Part shown: one piece after another, positions 1-10,031 of the stretch
Position numbering within the stretch: the stretch's first letter is position 1
Layout: every line of letters begins with the position of its first letter
DNA from: Symbiodinium natans
Taxonomy: Eukaryota; Sar; Dinophyceae; Suessiales; Symbiodiniaceae
NCBI GenBank assembly: GCA_905221605.1
Contig: CAJNDS010002693.1
Location: 230,782 to 294,781, forward strand
DNA: 64,000 nucleotides
Direction: 5' to 3'
Translations under genes and position numbers: made by a program
The notes under the pieces: generated by a model
Databases searched by the model: none
Seen by the model: the letters and a program-made list of their open reading frames with translations, nothing else
What the model was told of the DNA's origin: nothing

Positions 1-189
1 ACAGCGTCACGGTTTAGAGGCTCTGCCTCCTCGAAGCGCCCATCATCTTGAAGTAGCCAGCCAAGCGTAATTTGGCTGGTCAAAGTGTTCCGATGTGAGT
101 CACCCAGAACGACACGGCCTCAGCCGATGAATGGGGGAAATCATGGAGGGCGGACGTGCAGCAAGCTTGTGGTGCACATGCTGCTAAGC

Positions 190-2749
190 CTCCGACGCCT
201 TGCCAAACATTTCCTGCAGAACTGCTCCGCCTCATCCAGTTCGGCATGGCCTTTCAATCTCCTTGCAAGTTCATGCATGCATTGCAAGGTCGCCGCGTCG
301 TCGCTGCCCCTCGTCTCTTGCAGGTGGGCCAGGCGCAGCTTCAGCAAGTGGAGCAAGCCATCTGCTCTTGCCAAAGCATGGCGCGCCCTACCGCTGTCGT
401 CCACCGCACGGACCACCCAAACGTCACGGTCCCTGTCCACTGGGCGACCCTTGTAATCTTCTCCCAGCGCTGCGGGACGCTCTTTCCCATCTGGATCCAA
501 CACCACCTTCTCAGCCATATCTGGCCTGACATGTGGGGCTCCTATGGTGGCCAAAGCCTGGGTTAAAACTCTGACAAGCGGTACTCTTCCTCATGCTGTT
601 TGCTTGAGCAAACAAAGCTCAGCGGCTGCAAGATTTCAAGCCAAGGAGCACCTGTCTTTCGAAAATGTTGTAGGCCATTGCTTTGGGCACCTGTGTCGCT
701 CCAAACACGACGCCGTAACGCCATTCCTAAACCCCAAGAATTCTGCTGCGGTGTCCCAAGTGACCCACCCAGTCTTCAAGGTGACCCAAAGTGAGCCACC
801 CAAGTGTCCCAAGACTCTTCTTGCGCTTTTTGGGCGTTAGGCTTTCGGTAGGAGATGTTATAGAACGCCGCACTGCAGGATGGTACAGCAGATTCTACAC
901 CGGTGCCATACTCATCATATTAGGGTTTTGGGTTTAGGATTTAGGGTGTAGGGTTTAGGGTTTAGGGTATAGGGTTTAGGGTTAGGATTTAGGGTTTAGG
1001 ATTTCGGGTTTAGGGTTCAGGTCTAGGATGTTAAGCACATCATAGCTTGAGTCCGGTACCCCCAAAAGCTAGCATCAGCCAGGCGCGAGGATAGGGATGC
1101 AGAAGGCCGCCCGGTGGCCCGAGGCGTTGCCATCGCCCCATTCTCGGACAACGCGCTCAGATTCCATGTCCGCAGTGTCACCTTCACAATAATCGTTAGC
1201 AGCACGCTCTAGTTTAGAGATTTAGTGTGTGGCGGTATACGGGCGGGCTGCAGGGACCGATGGCATACCTCAATATCGTTTTTAGTCAGAAAGAGATACA
1301 TGTACTAGACTGCAAGACTGCAGCAGAAGACTAAAACGATGTTGAAAACAGGTTATACACAAAAGAACAAAACTCCATTACTAGAAACAGAGAACTCTTA
1401 CAGGCAAAACCTGGGCATCAACCACCGGCCTGGAAGGGAAAACAACCGCCCGGTATGGAAATCAACCGCCTTGTTTGGGAACTGTGGTTGTGGCATTAGT
1501 GGAGGTTGGCGAGGACAATCGCAGGGACTTTGAGCGAATTTGCGCATGGTATTTTCTTTTCTACAATGCACTTTTTCGACAACTCTGTGTTGCAACGGAT
1601 GGCGTGATGTTGGTGTGACTCCAGCCTGATGCTGGCAAAGGTTCTAGTGGATAGATAGCACTGTGCCACTTGCAACCGCCTGGTTGAACCGTGATCCTGG
1701 CGTGATGTTGGCGAGATGCTGCAGACATAAAGCGTTTGCACTGCTGCACGTGTAGAATTGTAGCTGGAAAAAAACAGAAATCGCGGGTCCCTGCACGTGT
1801 CACAAAACTACCGTTCTGAAACACACCCAAACTAGGCTGTTGTAGGCTGTACTAACCGCCCACCGAAACTTGGAGGTTCGTGAACCGCCTCGTGTGGCAG
1901 GGAGGTTGGACTTACAGGGATACGAAAGAAGAGTACCAACCCCCAAGCTTACCCTCCCATTTCAGGACCGTCCGAGGCTCCTGCGCAGCGGGCTGCCATT
2001 GCTGTAGTTGTTCAGCAGAACGCGGACCCGCGACGTCCAGACCTGGATCACTTGCTCGGGCTTTCCTAGGTACTGTAGTATAATTGCAACATACTGTAGT
2101 ATACTGTATTGAATGCATTGCGAACATCATGCCAACAACGCAGCTCGCATGCCGGACATACCTGGACGCACACAACAGCAAACTGACCACAGGTGACTTC
2201 TCGGACAAGGTGCTGCCGGCTCGTGCTGGGTACTGTAGATGCCCTTGCCGAAATGGGCACGCGAGTCTTCCAGAGACGCAAAGAGCTCGGCTGCTGTCTG
2301 CTCAATGTTTCCGACATTCTGCGCGCAAACAATCAACTCTCTGCAGTGCACACTGCAGATAGTTTCCGAACAGTATACGAAACGCCGAAATCAAATGATG
2401 CTCCACATCAATTAATAGCAGCGCAACTAGAAAGTTATCCCTTGATCGCCACTTTCCAGTCCTGGAAGGCCAACTCGTTCGTGTAGTGGTACATGACGAC
2501 GAGCGAATCTTGTTTGCAATCCTGCCCACTGTCAAGATCTCGCATATCAAAAGCATGTTGCCAAACCTGCACGGGTCCATCCGGGGCAGCATACCGAAAC
2601 GTGAGAATCTCGCCCACGTAGTCCAGGGAATACTCTGTACCGTCATAGTGCTTCCCTTCCAGGTATGGCCCAGCAAAGTACTTGGAGAGCTCAGCCCGTG
2701 CTGGGGCCAGGACCTTGCAAGGAACTTCGGATGGAAAGTGCTCGGGCAC
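190..2749 (-). CDS. Multi-exon host gene: HYT/GKGIY domain plus TPR-like repeat (partial)
   Basis: Four minus-strand exons join in one frame. Exon a (2749 to 2462) ends YHYTNELAFQ. Exon b (2318 to about 2214) opens NVGNIEQTAAELFASLEDSR and holds FGKGIYSTQHEPA. Exon c (about 1208 to 1080) gives ESERVVREWGDGN and GHRAAFCIPILAPG. Exon d (541 to about 190) gives PDMAEKVVLDPDGKE, ALGEDYKGR, DVWVVRAVDD, then DDAATLQCMHELARRL and ELDEAEQFCRKCLARRR, which has the spacing of a kinesin-light-chain-type TPR. Intron a/b opens GA and closes AG; intron c/d opens GC, and its phase (1 base + 2 bases) restores the frame. A linker of perhaps 15 residues between exons b and c was not found. The HYT...GKG(I/V)Y pattern recalls ADP-ribosyltransferase-like folds, but that is inference. 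The 5' end (upstream of 2749) and the 3' end (beyond about 190) are not resolved. I recognise the arrangement as typical of dinoflagellate gene families but cannot name the gene. Confidence 0.6.
914..1020 (+). repeat. TTTAGGG telomere-like array inside host intron c/d
   Basis: Degenerate TTTAGGG heptamers (with TGTAGGG, TATAGGG and TTCGGG variants) lie between exon d (ends 541) and exon c (ends 1080) of the minus-strand gene. On the sense strand of that gene they read CCCTAAA and sit close to the GC donor. This is the same kind of intron content seen from 32 kb onward. Confidence 0.85.
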
Positions 2750-3769
2750 TCAGACATGAAAAAAACCCATAGCTCGTTTTGTATACATCCTACTGAATCG
2801 GATCTTTGATTGTACTGAATTAGACAAATAAATAGCTATGATTCTGATGCGCACTACTGTTATGAACCTGAAGTAGATTACATTATCGGCCAGATGTTCC
2901 GTGGAATCCTCAATGGTCTCTTTGTAAACCTTGGCGCAGCAAGACTTCGCAAGATCTTATTGTTTTGTGTGGTTTGGCGTGCTTCACCACAAGGAAATAC
3001 ATTTGCTGACTCCAGAGACCCTAAAAATTGTGCCCTTAGCGAGCGACGGCCATCCGAAACGAGACGATCCCGGTGTTTACGGAATCCCTTAATGAAATGC
3101 GGTGCCCTGAAATAAGGATCCTGGGAAGCTGGCAATTGAATTCACAAACAGCCCCCCCAAAGCCAGGGAGGGGCCTGTGCGCCGGCAGCCATGGTGGAGG
3201 AAAGACGCCATTCCGATTCACAAAAGCCTGTTCGCGATTCGCGATTGATGACTACCAGAAGGACTCCGCTCTGCAACTGGCTGTCCCAACCAAGTTGGAC
3301 CATTGATGAAGGACTGCCACAAAACGGTTTTGACAGGAACTGTGAAAGTCAAGGTCAGTGGTTTCTGTTCTGTTCATGTTGCACGAAAATCAAGCACTGC
3401 AAACCCCAAGCCCAATCATGGCTGCTTAAACAGCACGCGGCAGGGGCGAAGACGGATCATGTCATTACTCTCGTGGCGGAATACGCATGGTATGAAAAAC
3501 ACAAACCTTCTATGTTTATAACAATAATAGCCGGCGCTCCCTTTCTAAAGCCAATATGGGGCATGTCACACAACGTTTGTCAGCTTTCCCCAGGGTGGGC
3601 GGGCAAAAGTTTCTCCCGAGGCTTGTAATGAAGATTCACATCCACGATTCATGTTTCAACCTACCCTGCTGATTGTTGCCACTCAGTGCAAAATCTTTCA
3701 AACTGCATGAAAAAACAAGCATCTATTTTCGACGACGGAGTATGCATGCTATGAAAAGAACAATCGATT

Positions 3770-4090
3770 TTTATGCCAGCAACGACCCCAACAGCAAGAT
3801 TGAAGACGAGCTCCAGGAAGGTTCTTTGACACCAGTAGCTTGCAATCTCTGCGTCTGCTGTTGTGGCATTCCTCGGCCTACCAGCGGCAACTGCAGGCCT
3901 GCAAACTGCAACGGTTGAAGCCTCCCTGCGTATTTCTCCGCTGGATCCCAAGACAGGACCCGCTAACTGCCTGCTGGACGTGTATAACCGTTCGGAAGAG
4001 GACATGAGGTTGAGACCACACATGCGTGGTTTGTCCCTCAAGAGTGCGGAGAGTGCATGCGACCATCTTTTGAGAAATAGCACACCTGAG
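3770..4090 (-). CDS. Possible exon, unknown protein
   Basis: A minus-strand open frame reads KPRMCGLNLMSSSERLYTSS, then SGEIRREAST, and ends in a hydrophobic run (FLELVFNLAVGVVAG). The residue mix is more protein-like than the other frames here, and the hydrophobic run could be a membrane segment. No family is recognised, splice sites are not decided, and it could be chance. Confidence 0.2.
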
Positions 4091-4442
4091 AACTTAAAAC
4101 AGCATTCACTGCAAATCTTGACGCACATCAGGTGTCACATCTTGTGATTCAGTTACCAGTCCTTGTTTGTGTCTGATCATTTTTTTTTCAAAGACAACTT
4201 GCAGGATCGGTGTCCGTTCTCCAGCATCATTTTCGGACAAGCAGCATTCACATCTGCGAGCTGCCGCAACTGGGAGGATACTCTGACCTATGTTTTTCAC
4301 GGTTCAATTTGTGCTGCCTAGACTTTTCTCTCACAAATCCAACTGCAAATGTTGACGTGGACCAAAGCGCCATGTCGACGTGGCAGCAAGAGAACCAGCG
4401 TGGACCATAAGAAACACAGACGTGCAGCACAAAAAGGTGACG

Positions 4443-4600
4443 TTGCAGAATGCTTTCCAATTTCTTTGCAGGCGAAATTGCAAAAACGCTCCAATAAATC
4501 TTCAGCTGAAGTTGTTAGACATGCTTTCCAACTTTTGCAAGCAAAGTTGCAGAATGCTTTCCAATGTTTTCTACCTTCTCTGCAAGCGAAATTGCCGGTT
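4443..4600. repeat. Imperfect tandem repeat around ATGCTTTCCAA
   Basis: Three imperfect copies of a unit containing (A/C)ATGCTTTCCAA followed within about 25 bases by TTTGCA(G/A)GC(G/A)AA(A/G)TTGC. Copies start near 4449, 4529 and 4554. No function is evident. Confidence 0.6.
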
Positions 4601-4649
4601 CATTCTACAGAGAATGTACATGCGCATCAGACTGACGACAGACTTTCTT

Positions 4650-4990
4650 TTGTGGCGGCGCCAGGCCTTTAGAACCCTTTGGTTGGAGATGTAGAATGCA
4701 GACAAGAAGATGTGGGCGATTCGCGAGCTCACTTCCGTCTCTGAGCAGTAGACATGTTTCAGCCTTGCCTGTAGCACACAAGTGGCAAGAAGGGCCTGGG
4801 CGATGACAAAGACAACGGCAAAGAGCGCATTGCCTTTGCTTGGGTGGTCCGGGCTGGACGTCCCAATTCTTGACATAAGTTCCGACGCTGAATTCAGCGC
4901 CGCAAAAGCTTCTTTGCCCTTTGCACTGCACATCAAGATAGAAACAACTGAGTTCAAGCAATTAAGAATGCTGGAGAGATGGCAAAAAAA
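4650..4990 (-). CDS. Possible exon of a membrane protein
   Basis: A minus-strand frame contains AKGKEAFAALNSASELMSRI, a strongly hydrophobic stretch ALFAVVFVIAQALLATCVLQ that would fit one transmembrane helix, and a basic tail. It might belong with the possible exon at 3770-4090 on the same strand, but no splice path was established. The opposite strand also has a long open frame, so coding sense is uncertain. Confidence 0.22.
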
Positions 4991-5154
4991 AGCAAGGTCC
5001 CAGCCACCTTGCATGTCCGGGCTAATTTATGTGATTAGCCGCAATCACATAAACAAAAGAACCATTGTAATGCAAAGTCTAATGATGAACCATGAATTTA
5101 CAACGCGCAAACCCGCCTTGAGTTGTCGCCACTGCAGACTGCAGCGGCAAGGTA

Positions 5155-5385
5155 TTTTTCTTTTAAGCGAACACTCTTTGCTACATCAGAAGCACAGTAG
5201 GCCGTTCTTGTGGGTCTTTCAACTAGGTGTGAAACAGATCGCCACAAAAAAGCAACACAGAGAGGGCGGCAAAACTACTAAGAAAAACCCCACGCGCTCA
5301 GTGCCCAAGCTCGTCGATGTGGTCTCCAAGCAGAATCATAGCAGCACCAAGTCGTGTGGGGAACCGCAATGGCAGCCACGCAAAA
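5155..5385 (-). repeat. Dispersed repeat, copy 1 (inverted relative to 27903-28190)
   Basis: The reverse complement of this stretch matches 27903-28190 over most of its length: shared blocks include CACACGACTTGGTGCTGCTA, CATCGACGAGCTTGGG, GAGCGCGTGGGG, GCGATCTGTTTCACACCTAG and GACCCACAAGAACGGCCTAC. Copy 2 carries about 65 extra internal bases. No open frame is conserved, so it looks like a noncoding mobile or intron-derived repeat. Confidence 0.8.
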
Positions 5386-7036
5386 CACAAAGTCCAAATG
5401 TCGACTTACCCGCGTGCCTGCTAAGGGGCATTGTGGAGACATTGCATGTGGACTGGGCATATTAAGGCTCACCTGCCCTGACACACGATAGAAAACAAAA
5501 ACGTGGACAGAAGTCGAGCTTGAATGGGTAACATCTGCCAAGGAAACGGCCAGAAAGAGAAAGAAACAGGTGCCTGCAATTATGCGTTTCTGCTTGAAGC
5601 CACAAGAAATTAATGCTGCGGCCACAAGTCAGGGTAACGCTTTTCGGAACTGCACACCACAGATCGTTGTTCGCCTGTTCCCTCCGCCGCCACACTCCAA
5701 AGCAGTTTATAAAGTGTTCCTTGTTGTGGCCGTAATGGCTTGGTGACTTAATACTGCAGATACCCACTTAGTCAATGTTTTTTCCAGCAAATTCTCCCCT
5801 TCCATTCTCCAAGAAGGAATGCTTGGGAATTGGCACACAGCGTTGTACTATTCTTGGCGGGCATAACTGGGCCCATGGCACACCAACCTCCACGGGCAGC
5901 CATACCGCCAATTCACAATTAAAAACAGAAAGAATTTAAGCTCTCACGCAAAACGCGTTGATTCTTTCTGATCTCCTTGGTACAAAGGCCGGGCTGGTCG
6001 CAGCCAAAGCGGCACCTGAGCGCTATTGCTCCAAATATTCCAAGGGGTAGAAAGGTAGAGCAGCCTTGGAGAAGCAAAGCGCTGCCGCTTTTGGAAGGTT
6101 GGCACTGACTTATTTCGTGCGTCTGTGTGTGGGACCTTTGGAAAAAACCAGACTTCGTTCTCTGTTTGGAACAGCTTTGCAAGGGAGTGCAAGACATTTT
6201 TTTTTGAAGCATTCTATGTGCATTTTCGCATGTGATCGCTTTTGGTACATGTTGCTTGCTTCTGTTCAGTGTGCAGTTCAGAGCCGCACAAAAAAAAAAA
6301 CACTCTGCTTTGCCTTGAATCACATTTGTCAGTCTCATTTATCTGCAATGTCAAACTGTTTTATTTTATTTTTTCCGAAATTGAAAAATCTGTGACTGTC
6401 CTTCACATTGGCTAAAGCGGGCAAGAGACGGGTGCCAATGTGAGAGAGGGAGGGAAATGACCCTGAAGAGGGGGGTTGGACGACGCAGGAACTTGCATTT
6501 TTTTTGCAAGATCTGTGTTGAAGATCGCTTGCTTTTGTCTAGATTGTTGGCATGCTTGGCTCAGATTTGCTTCTCGAGAACCCTTGCAGGAAGCAATTTA
6601 AAGCAATCTGTGTGTTGCATCTGTTTCAACGCAACAAGGTGGACGTGAAAAGGACGGTAGGAATAGAGGCCACAAACATTTTTCTTGAGCAGCTCAGTTT
6701 TCCCAATTTTGACTTTAAGTGCCTTGTATGCTTAGACTTGGCATGGCAGAGACACAGAATGGGCTTTAGCATCAACCTGATGGGCTCAAGCATCCAAACG
6801 CAGGCTTGTCAGCGCCTGTGTGCACCGTGGATTTGTGTGAGAGTGTGGAAGAGCGTTAAGGTTGCACAAGTCTTTTTCTGAAACCCATTACGGTTTAAGA
6901 AGAATCTAACATGCATGGAAAGCTTTGGAAACGGCTGGTCCATGCGTGGGCCGCTTGCAAAGGTTGCCCGGTTGGCACGTGCGTACAAGACGGCAGAAAT
7001 CTTCGACGGAAGTCGCATTCAAGGGAAATATTGATC

Positions 7037-7041
7037 GCAAG
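7037..7041. other. Target-site duplication, left (GCAAG)
   Basis: GCAAG lies directly left of the 5' LTR and again directly right of the 3' LTR (25189-25193). A 5-bp duplication is usual for Copia-type integrase. It fixes the outer borders of the LTR element. Confidence 0.85.
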
Positions 7042-7398
7042 TGTAGAAGTTCGAGAACTGTGCGTCATCCTGTAAGACACGGTGAGTTTTGCAGTTTGCA
7101 GTTTTGTGTGCATGGCTTGGAGTCTGCTTAGCTTTTGAAGTTTTCCCAGTAGCCTGAGGACGATTAGTGGTGCAGGAATGACTCGAGGGTGTTTTGGAGG
7201 TCTTTTAAGCCGAGCTGTCAAGTTGGAGAGCTGTGATACGTTTTCCACTTTGGCTCAAGTGACAAGCACTGGTGTGAGTGCTGCAAGCCAAAACAGAAGT
7301 GTTGTCCGAGTGTCTGAGCTTGTTTGCTTGGTTTGGACTTGTGTGAGTTGGCTTGGTTGCATCCTTGGTGCCTTGCTTGGCATCTTGGGTTTTTAACG
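7042..7398 (+). repeat. 5' LTR of the Copia-like element
   Basis: Matches 24787-25188 almost base for base. It lacks 6 bp near 7074 and about 38 bp near 7177 present in the 3' LTR. It starts TG but ends AACG rather than CA. The first 50 bases hold a GTGAGT and a CAG, which could act in splicing. Confidence 0.92.
7245..7259 (+). promoter_or_regulatory. Spliced-leader-like motif in the 5' LTR
   Basis: CCACTTTGGCTCAAG matches the last 15 bases of the conserved 22-nt dinoflagellate spliced leader at 14 positions, with 11 contiguous at the 3' end. It is repeated in the 3' LTR at 25035-25049. It could be a relic of a trans-spliced transcript fixed in the LTR, or a coincidence. Confidence 0.45.
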
Positions 7399-7410
7399 TG
7401 GTAGCAGAGC
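7399..7410 (+). other. Primer-binding site (PBS)
   Basis: TGGTAGCAGAGC begins at the base after the 5' LTR. It differs by one base from TGGTATCAGAGC, the Copia-type PBS that pairs with initiator methionine tRNA. Position and sequence together fix the LTR end. Confidence 0.85.
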
Positions 7411-7441
7411 GTGGAAGCGTGTGTGCTTGAGTTGTCTTGGT

Positions 7442-9319
7442 ATGGAGGGCCGTGGAAGGCCATCGTACTACTACATAGGTGAGGGTGAACCCGGAATGCT
7501 TCGTGAGAGAGGCAGGAGAGGGGCTGAGCCTCCCTATGAGAGGCCTTCAGGGTCTAGACACTCGTCAGTTCCACCAAGGAACCCCGTTGTCGGTAGTGGA
7601 GTTGCTTTCAGCCCGATGTCGAACTTGTCGGGCGCAGTGCATCCCACAGGAAGCCCGGTGGTTGGTTCTCCGACTGCTATGGGCACCCCCATACCGGCAA
7701 TGGCTTCACCCATGTCACCACCAGGTTTGGTGCCACCACCGCCTGCAGCAGTGGACCCCGTTGCCGTTCAGGCAGCCCTGGGATCCCAGCTTCTGGTTCA
7801 GACAGTGCAGCAGCAGCAGCAGCAGATATCTCAAATGATGTCGCTGGTGCAGCAGCTGGTCCAGGACCGGACAAGTGCTGAGAAGAAAGGCAAGGGAGCT
7901 GGTAGCTTGAGTAGCATCAGTGACAGCGTGGACCATGCCATGGAGGTTGATGATGGGAACGGCGCTCCTATCAGGAATCCTAAGGCAGACTCATATGTGC
8001 CGAAGTTGCCCATGTTGGATGGTGGACGCATGAACAAGGGTCGGCGTGCCGAGATCGAAGCATGGGTTGAGTACCTTGAAGTGTTTTTGCCATGGATTGC
8101 CTTGTTTGATGATAGGATACCGTCGGAAGTGCAGGCTTGTTTTGTGAAAGATAAGCCCATCCTGAACAAAGACTTGGCGAAAGGAGAGAGCATCAGGAGT
8201 ACCAGAGTGTTCCTTTTCCTTCGGCAGTCCTTTGCGAACTTTTCCCGTGGGCTTGACATTTTGAAGCAAGTTGAGCGTGAACAGCTTGGTGTTCCGGCAG
8301 GCTATGAGGCGTTGAGGCGCTTGCATCAGGATCTGTCGGTTTGCTCGAGGATAGAAGCCTCGACCTTGCGAGAAGAGATGTTGAGATACCAACCCCCTGC
8401 CTCTACGAAGGATCGTCCTTTGGAAGTGTTTCGCAGCGTGCAGGTTGAGCTTGCAAAGTATGGTCGACTTGTTGCTGCGTTCCCAGACCTTGCGTTGAGT
8501 GAAGCGGATCAGAGCATGATTGTGTTGAAAGGTCTTGACGCGGATGTGAAGAGGTACATCTTGTTGCATGCGAAGATTGACTCCATGAGTGAACTTGAGA
8601 CTGCGATCAAGTTCTACGACGCAAACATCAAGATCCTTACCTTCGCTGATTCCGGGCGAGGTCGAGACCGCAGGAACAACAACGACATAGCGAATCCGCT
8701 GAACTTCAAGGGCGATGGAAAGGGGAAGGACAAGGGGAAGGACAAGGGGAAAGATAAAGGAAAGGACAAAGGGAAGGACAAGGGAAAGGACAAAGGTCGC
8801 TCAGGAAAGGACAAGCATGACAAGAAAGGGGAGAAAGGTGGAAAGGGGAACGCTACTCAAGACCCTGGGAAAGGGGGCGGTGGTAGTTCTGGTAGTGACC
8901 CAAAGCACGACAAGCGTGCCAACGTGAAGTGCTACAACTGCAATGAATTGGGGCACTATTCAAACCGATGCCCCAAGAAAGCGGCCAAAGGTGTGGCGGC
9001 AGCAGCGACGCTTCTCGAACCGCAATTGGCGGCTTTGACCTTGGAGGGCCCGCACGTGTTTGCAGCGGCAGTTGGTTGCGAGTTCTTTGATATCGCTCAG
9101 GGAGATTCCGACAATGAGTCGAGCTTGAGCGATGGTGATTGGGAAGCCTTTGGAAGGTCGTGGTTGTTGGAGAGTTCAGAGGCCACAGTTGAGCTTGGAA
9201 CCTCGCAGCTTGGAAGCCTAGAGACCCCCGTTGAGCTCGAGAAGGCCCCAGTTGAGCTTGGAACATCGCAGCTTGGAAGCCTAGAGACTGCCGTTGAGCT
9301 CGAGAAGGCCCCAAGTTGA
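7442..9319 (+). CDS. gag: Copia-like Gag
   Basis: The first ATG in the long open frame is at 7442 (MEGRGRPSYYYIGEG). In order: a Pro/Gly-rich N-terminus, a Gln run (7801-7830), a capsid-like Gag region in roughly 7990-8650 (UBN2-like in feel), a Lys/Asp/Gly-rich run (8707-8830) and one CCHC zinc knuckle CYNCNELGHYSNRC at 8930-8971, which in this family binds RNA during packaging. After that come 63-bp tandem repeats. The frame stops at 9319 inside the repeats because one unit has an extra A near 9310. The protein otherwise runs on into the protease in the +1 frame. The stop could be a mutation, an assembly error or an exploited shift. Confidence 0.85.
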   Translation: MEGRGRPSYYYIGEGEPGMLRERGRRGAEPPYERPSGSRHSSVPPRNPVVGSGVAFSPMSNLSGAVHPTGSPVVGSPTAMGTPIPAMASPMSPPGLVPPPPAAVDPVAVQAALGSQLLVQTVQQQQQQISQMMSLVQQLVQDRTSAEKKGKGAGSLSSISDSVDHAMEVDDGNGAPIRNPKADSYVPKLPMLDGGRMNKGRRAEIEAWVEYLEVFLPWIALFDDRIPSEVQACFVKDKPILNKDLAKGESIRSTRVFLFLRQSFANFSRGLDILKQVEREQLGVPAGYEALRRLHQDLSVCSRIEASTLREEMLRYQPPASTKDRPLEVFRSVQVELAKYGRLVAAFPDLALSEADQSMIVLKGLDADVKRYILLHAKIDSMSELETAIKFYDANIKILTFADSGRGRDRRNNNDIANPLNFKGDGKGKDKGKDKGKDKGKDKGKDKGKDKGRSGKDKHDKKGEKGGKGNATQDPGKGGGGSSGSDPKHDKRANVKCYNCNELGHYSNRCPKKAAKGVAAAATLLEPQLAALTLEGPHVFAAAVGCEFFDIAQGDSDNESSLSDGDWEAFGRSWLLESSEATVELGTSQLGSLETPVELEKAPVELGTSQLGSLETAVELEKAPS

Positions 9320-9691
9320 GCTTGGAACATCGCAGCTTGGAAGCCTAGAGACCCCCGTTGAGCTTGAGAAGGCCCCAGTTGAGCTTGGAACATCGCAGCT
9401 TGGAAGCCTAGAGACCCCCGTTGAGCTTGAGAAGGCCCCAGTTGAGCTTGGAACGTCGCAGCTTGGAAGCCTAGAGAACCCCGTTGAGCTTGAGCAGGCC
9501 CCAGTTGAGCTTGGAACGTCGCAGCTTGGAAGCCTAGAGAACCCCGTTGAGCTTGAGAAGGCCCCAGTTGAGCTTGGAACGTCGCAGCTTGGAAGCCTAG
9601 AGACCCCCGTTAAGCTTGAGAAGGCCCCAGTTGAGCTTGAAACGTCGCAGCTTGGAAGCCTAGAGACCCCCGTTGAGCTTGAGAAGGCCCC
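9183..9691 (+). repeat. 63-bp tandem repeats encoding a 21-residue unit
   Basis: About eight copies of a 63-bp unit (VELGTSQLGSLETPVELEKA) link Gag to the protease. Units differ by a few substitutions (LETP, LENP, LETA; EKA, EQA). The length is a multiple of three, so copy-number change keeps frame; the single extra A at about 9310 does not. Confidence 0.9.
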
Positions 9692-10031
9692 GTCGACGCT
9701 TGGTGAGCATGGATTGAGTGAATTTTATTTTCATGACATGAGCATGGCAGCCCCGCATGTGACACATGGTAGCAGCTCTGAAGCCATGGACTGGTGGTTG
9801 CTGGACTCCGGAGCGTCGACGCACCTGATCAGCGAGGAGACACTGCAGCATGTGCAAGTGCTGAGCCTGAGTGAGCATGTTGGTAGAGATTGTGTGACTG
9901 CCACGGGTGCTTCCATAGGGGTTCAGAAGAGTGCTGTGGTTCGCGTTTGCTTTGCCGTTGAGAGATCCAGTCCTATCGTCGTTGAGTTCGAAGCCCTGGT
10001 TGCACCTGTGCGATTTAATTTAATCTCCTGA
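9311..10031 (+). CDS. pro: Copia-like aspartic protease region
   Basis: This continues Gag in the next frame through the repeats, then STLGEHGLSEFYFHD and the protease core: WWLLDSGASTHLI with the catalytic DSGA at 9804-9815, and later VRFNLIS, the usual C-terminal end of a Copia protease. The enzyme cuts the polyprotein. The frame ends at TGA 10029-10031, where Pol resumes in the frame of Gag: the text reads NLIS in one frame and LGRLLN in the other, the usual continuous NLIS-LGRL motif, so the shift lies at 10019-10031. Confidence 0.75.

Larger units (their letters stand above)
2750..7036. other. Region without a confident gene
   Basis: About 4.3 kb with lower GC and only short open frames on both strands, none of which I recognise. 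Possible minus-strand exons at 3770-4090 and 4650-4990, a short tandem repeat (4443-4600) and one copy of a dispersed repeat (5155-5385) are listed separately. The rest, including 5400-7036, shows nothing I can support beyond scattered open frames of 60 to 140 codons. Confidence 0.5.

Noticed and set aside
4782-5465. 227-codon plus-strand open frame
   Set aside because: It runs through the noncoding dispersed repeat (5155-5385), whose second copy does not keep the frame, and has no recognisable domain.
6784-6791. GGCTCAAG as a spliced-leader relic (also near 48308)
   Set aside because: Only eight bases match, expected by chance in 64 kb; the LTR motif is much longer.
7181-7396. Small hydrophobic ORF in the 5' LTR (SELVCLVWTCVSWLGCILGA)
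   Set aside because: It lies wholly within an LTR, is repeated in the 3' LTR with indels upstream, and reads as T/G-rich low-complexity sequence.
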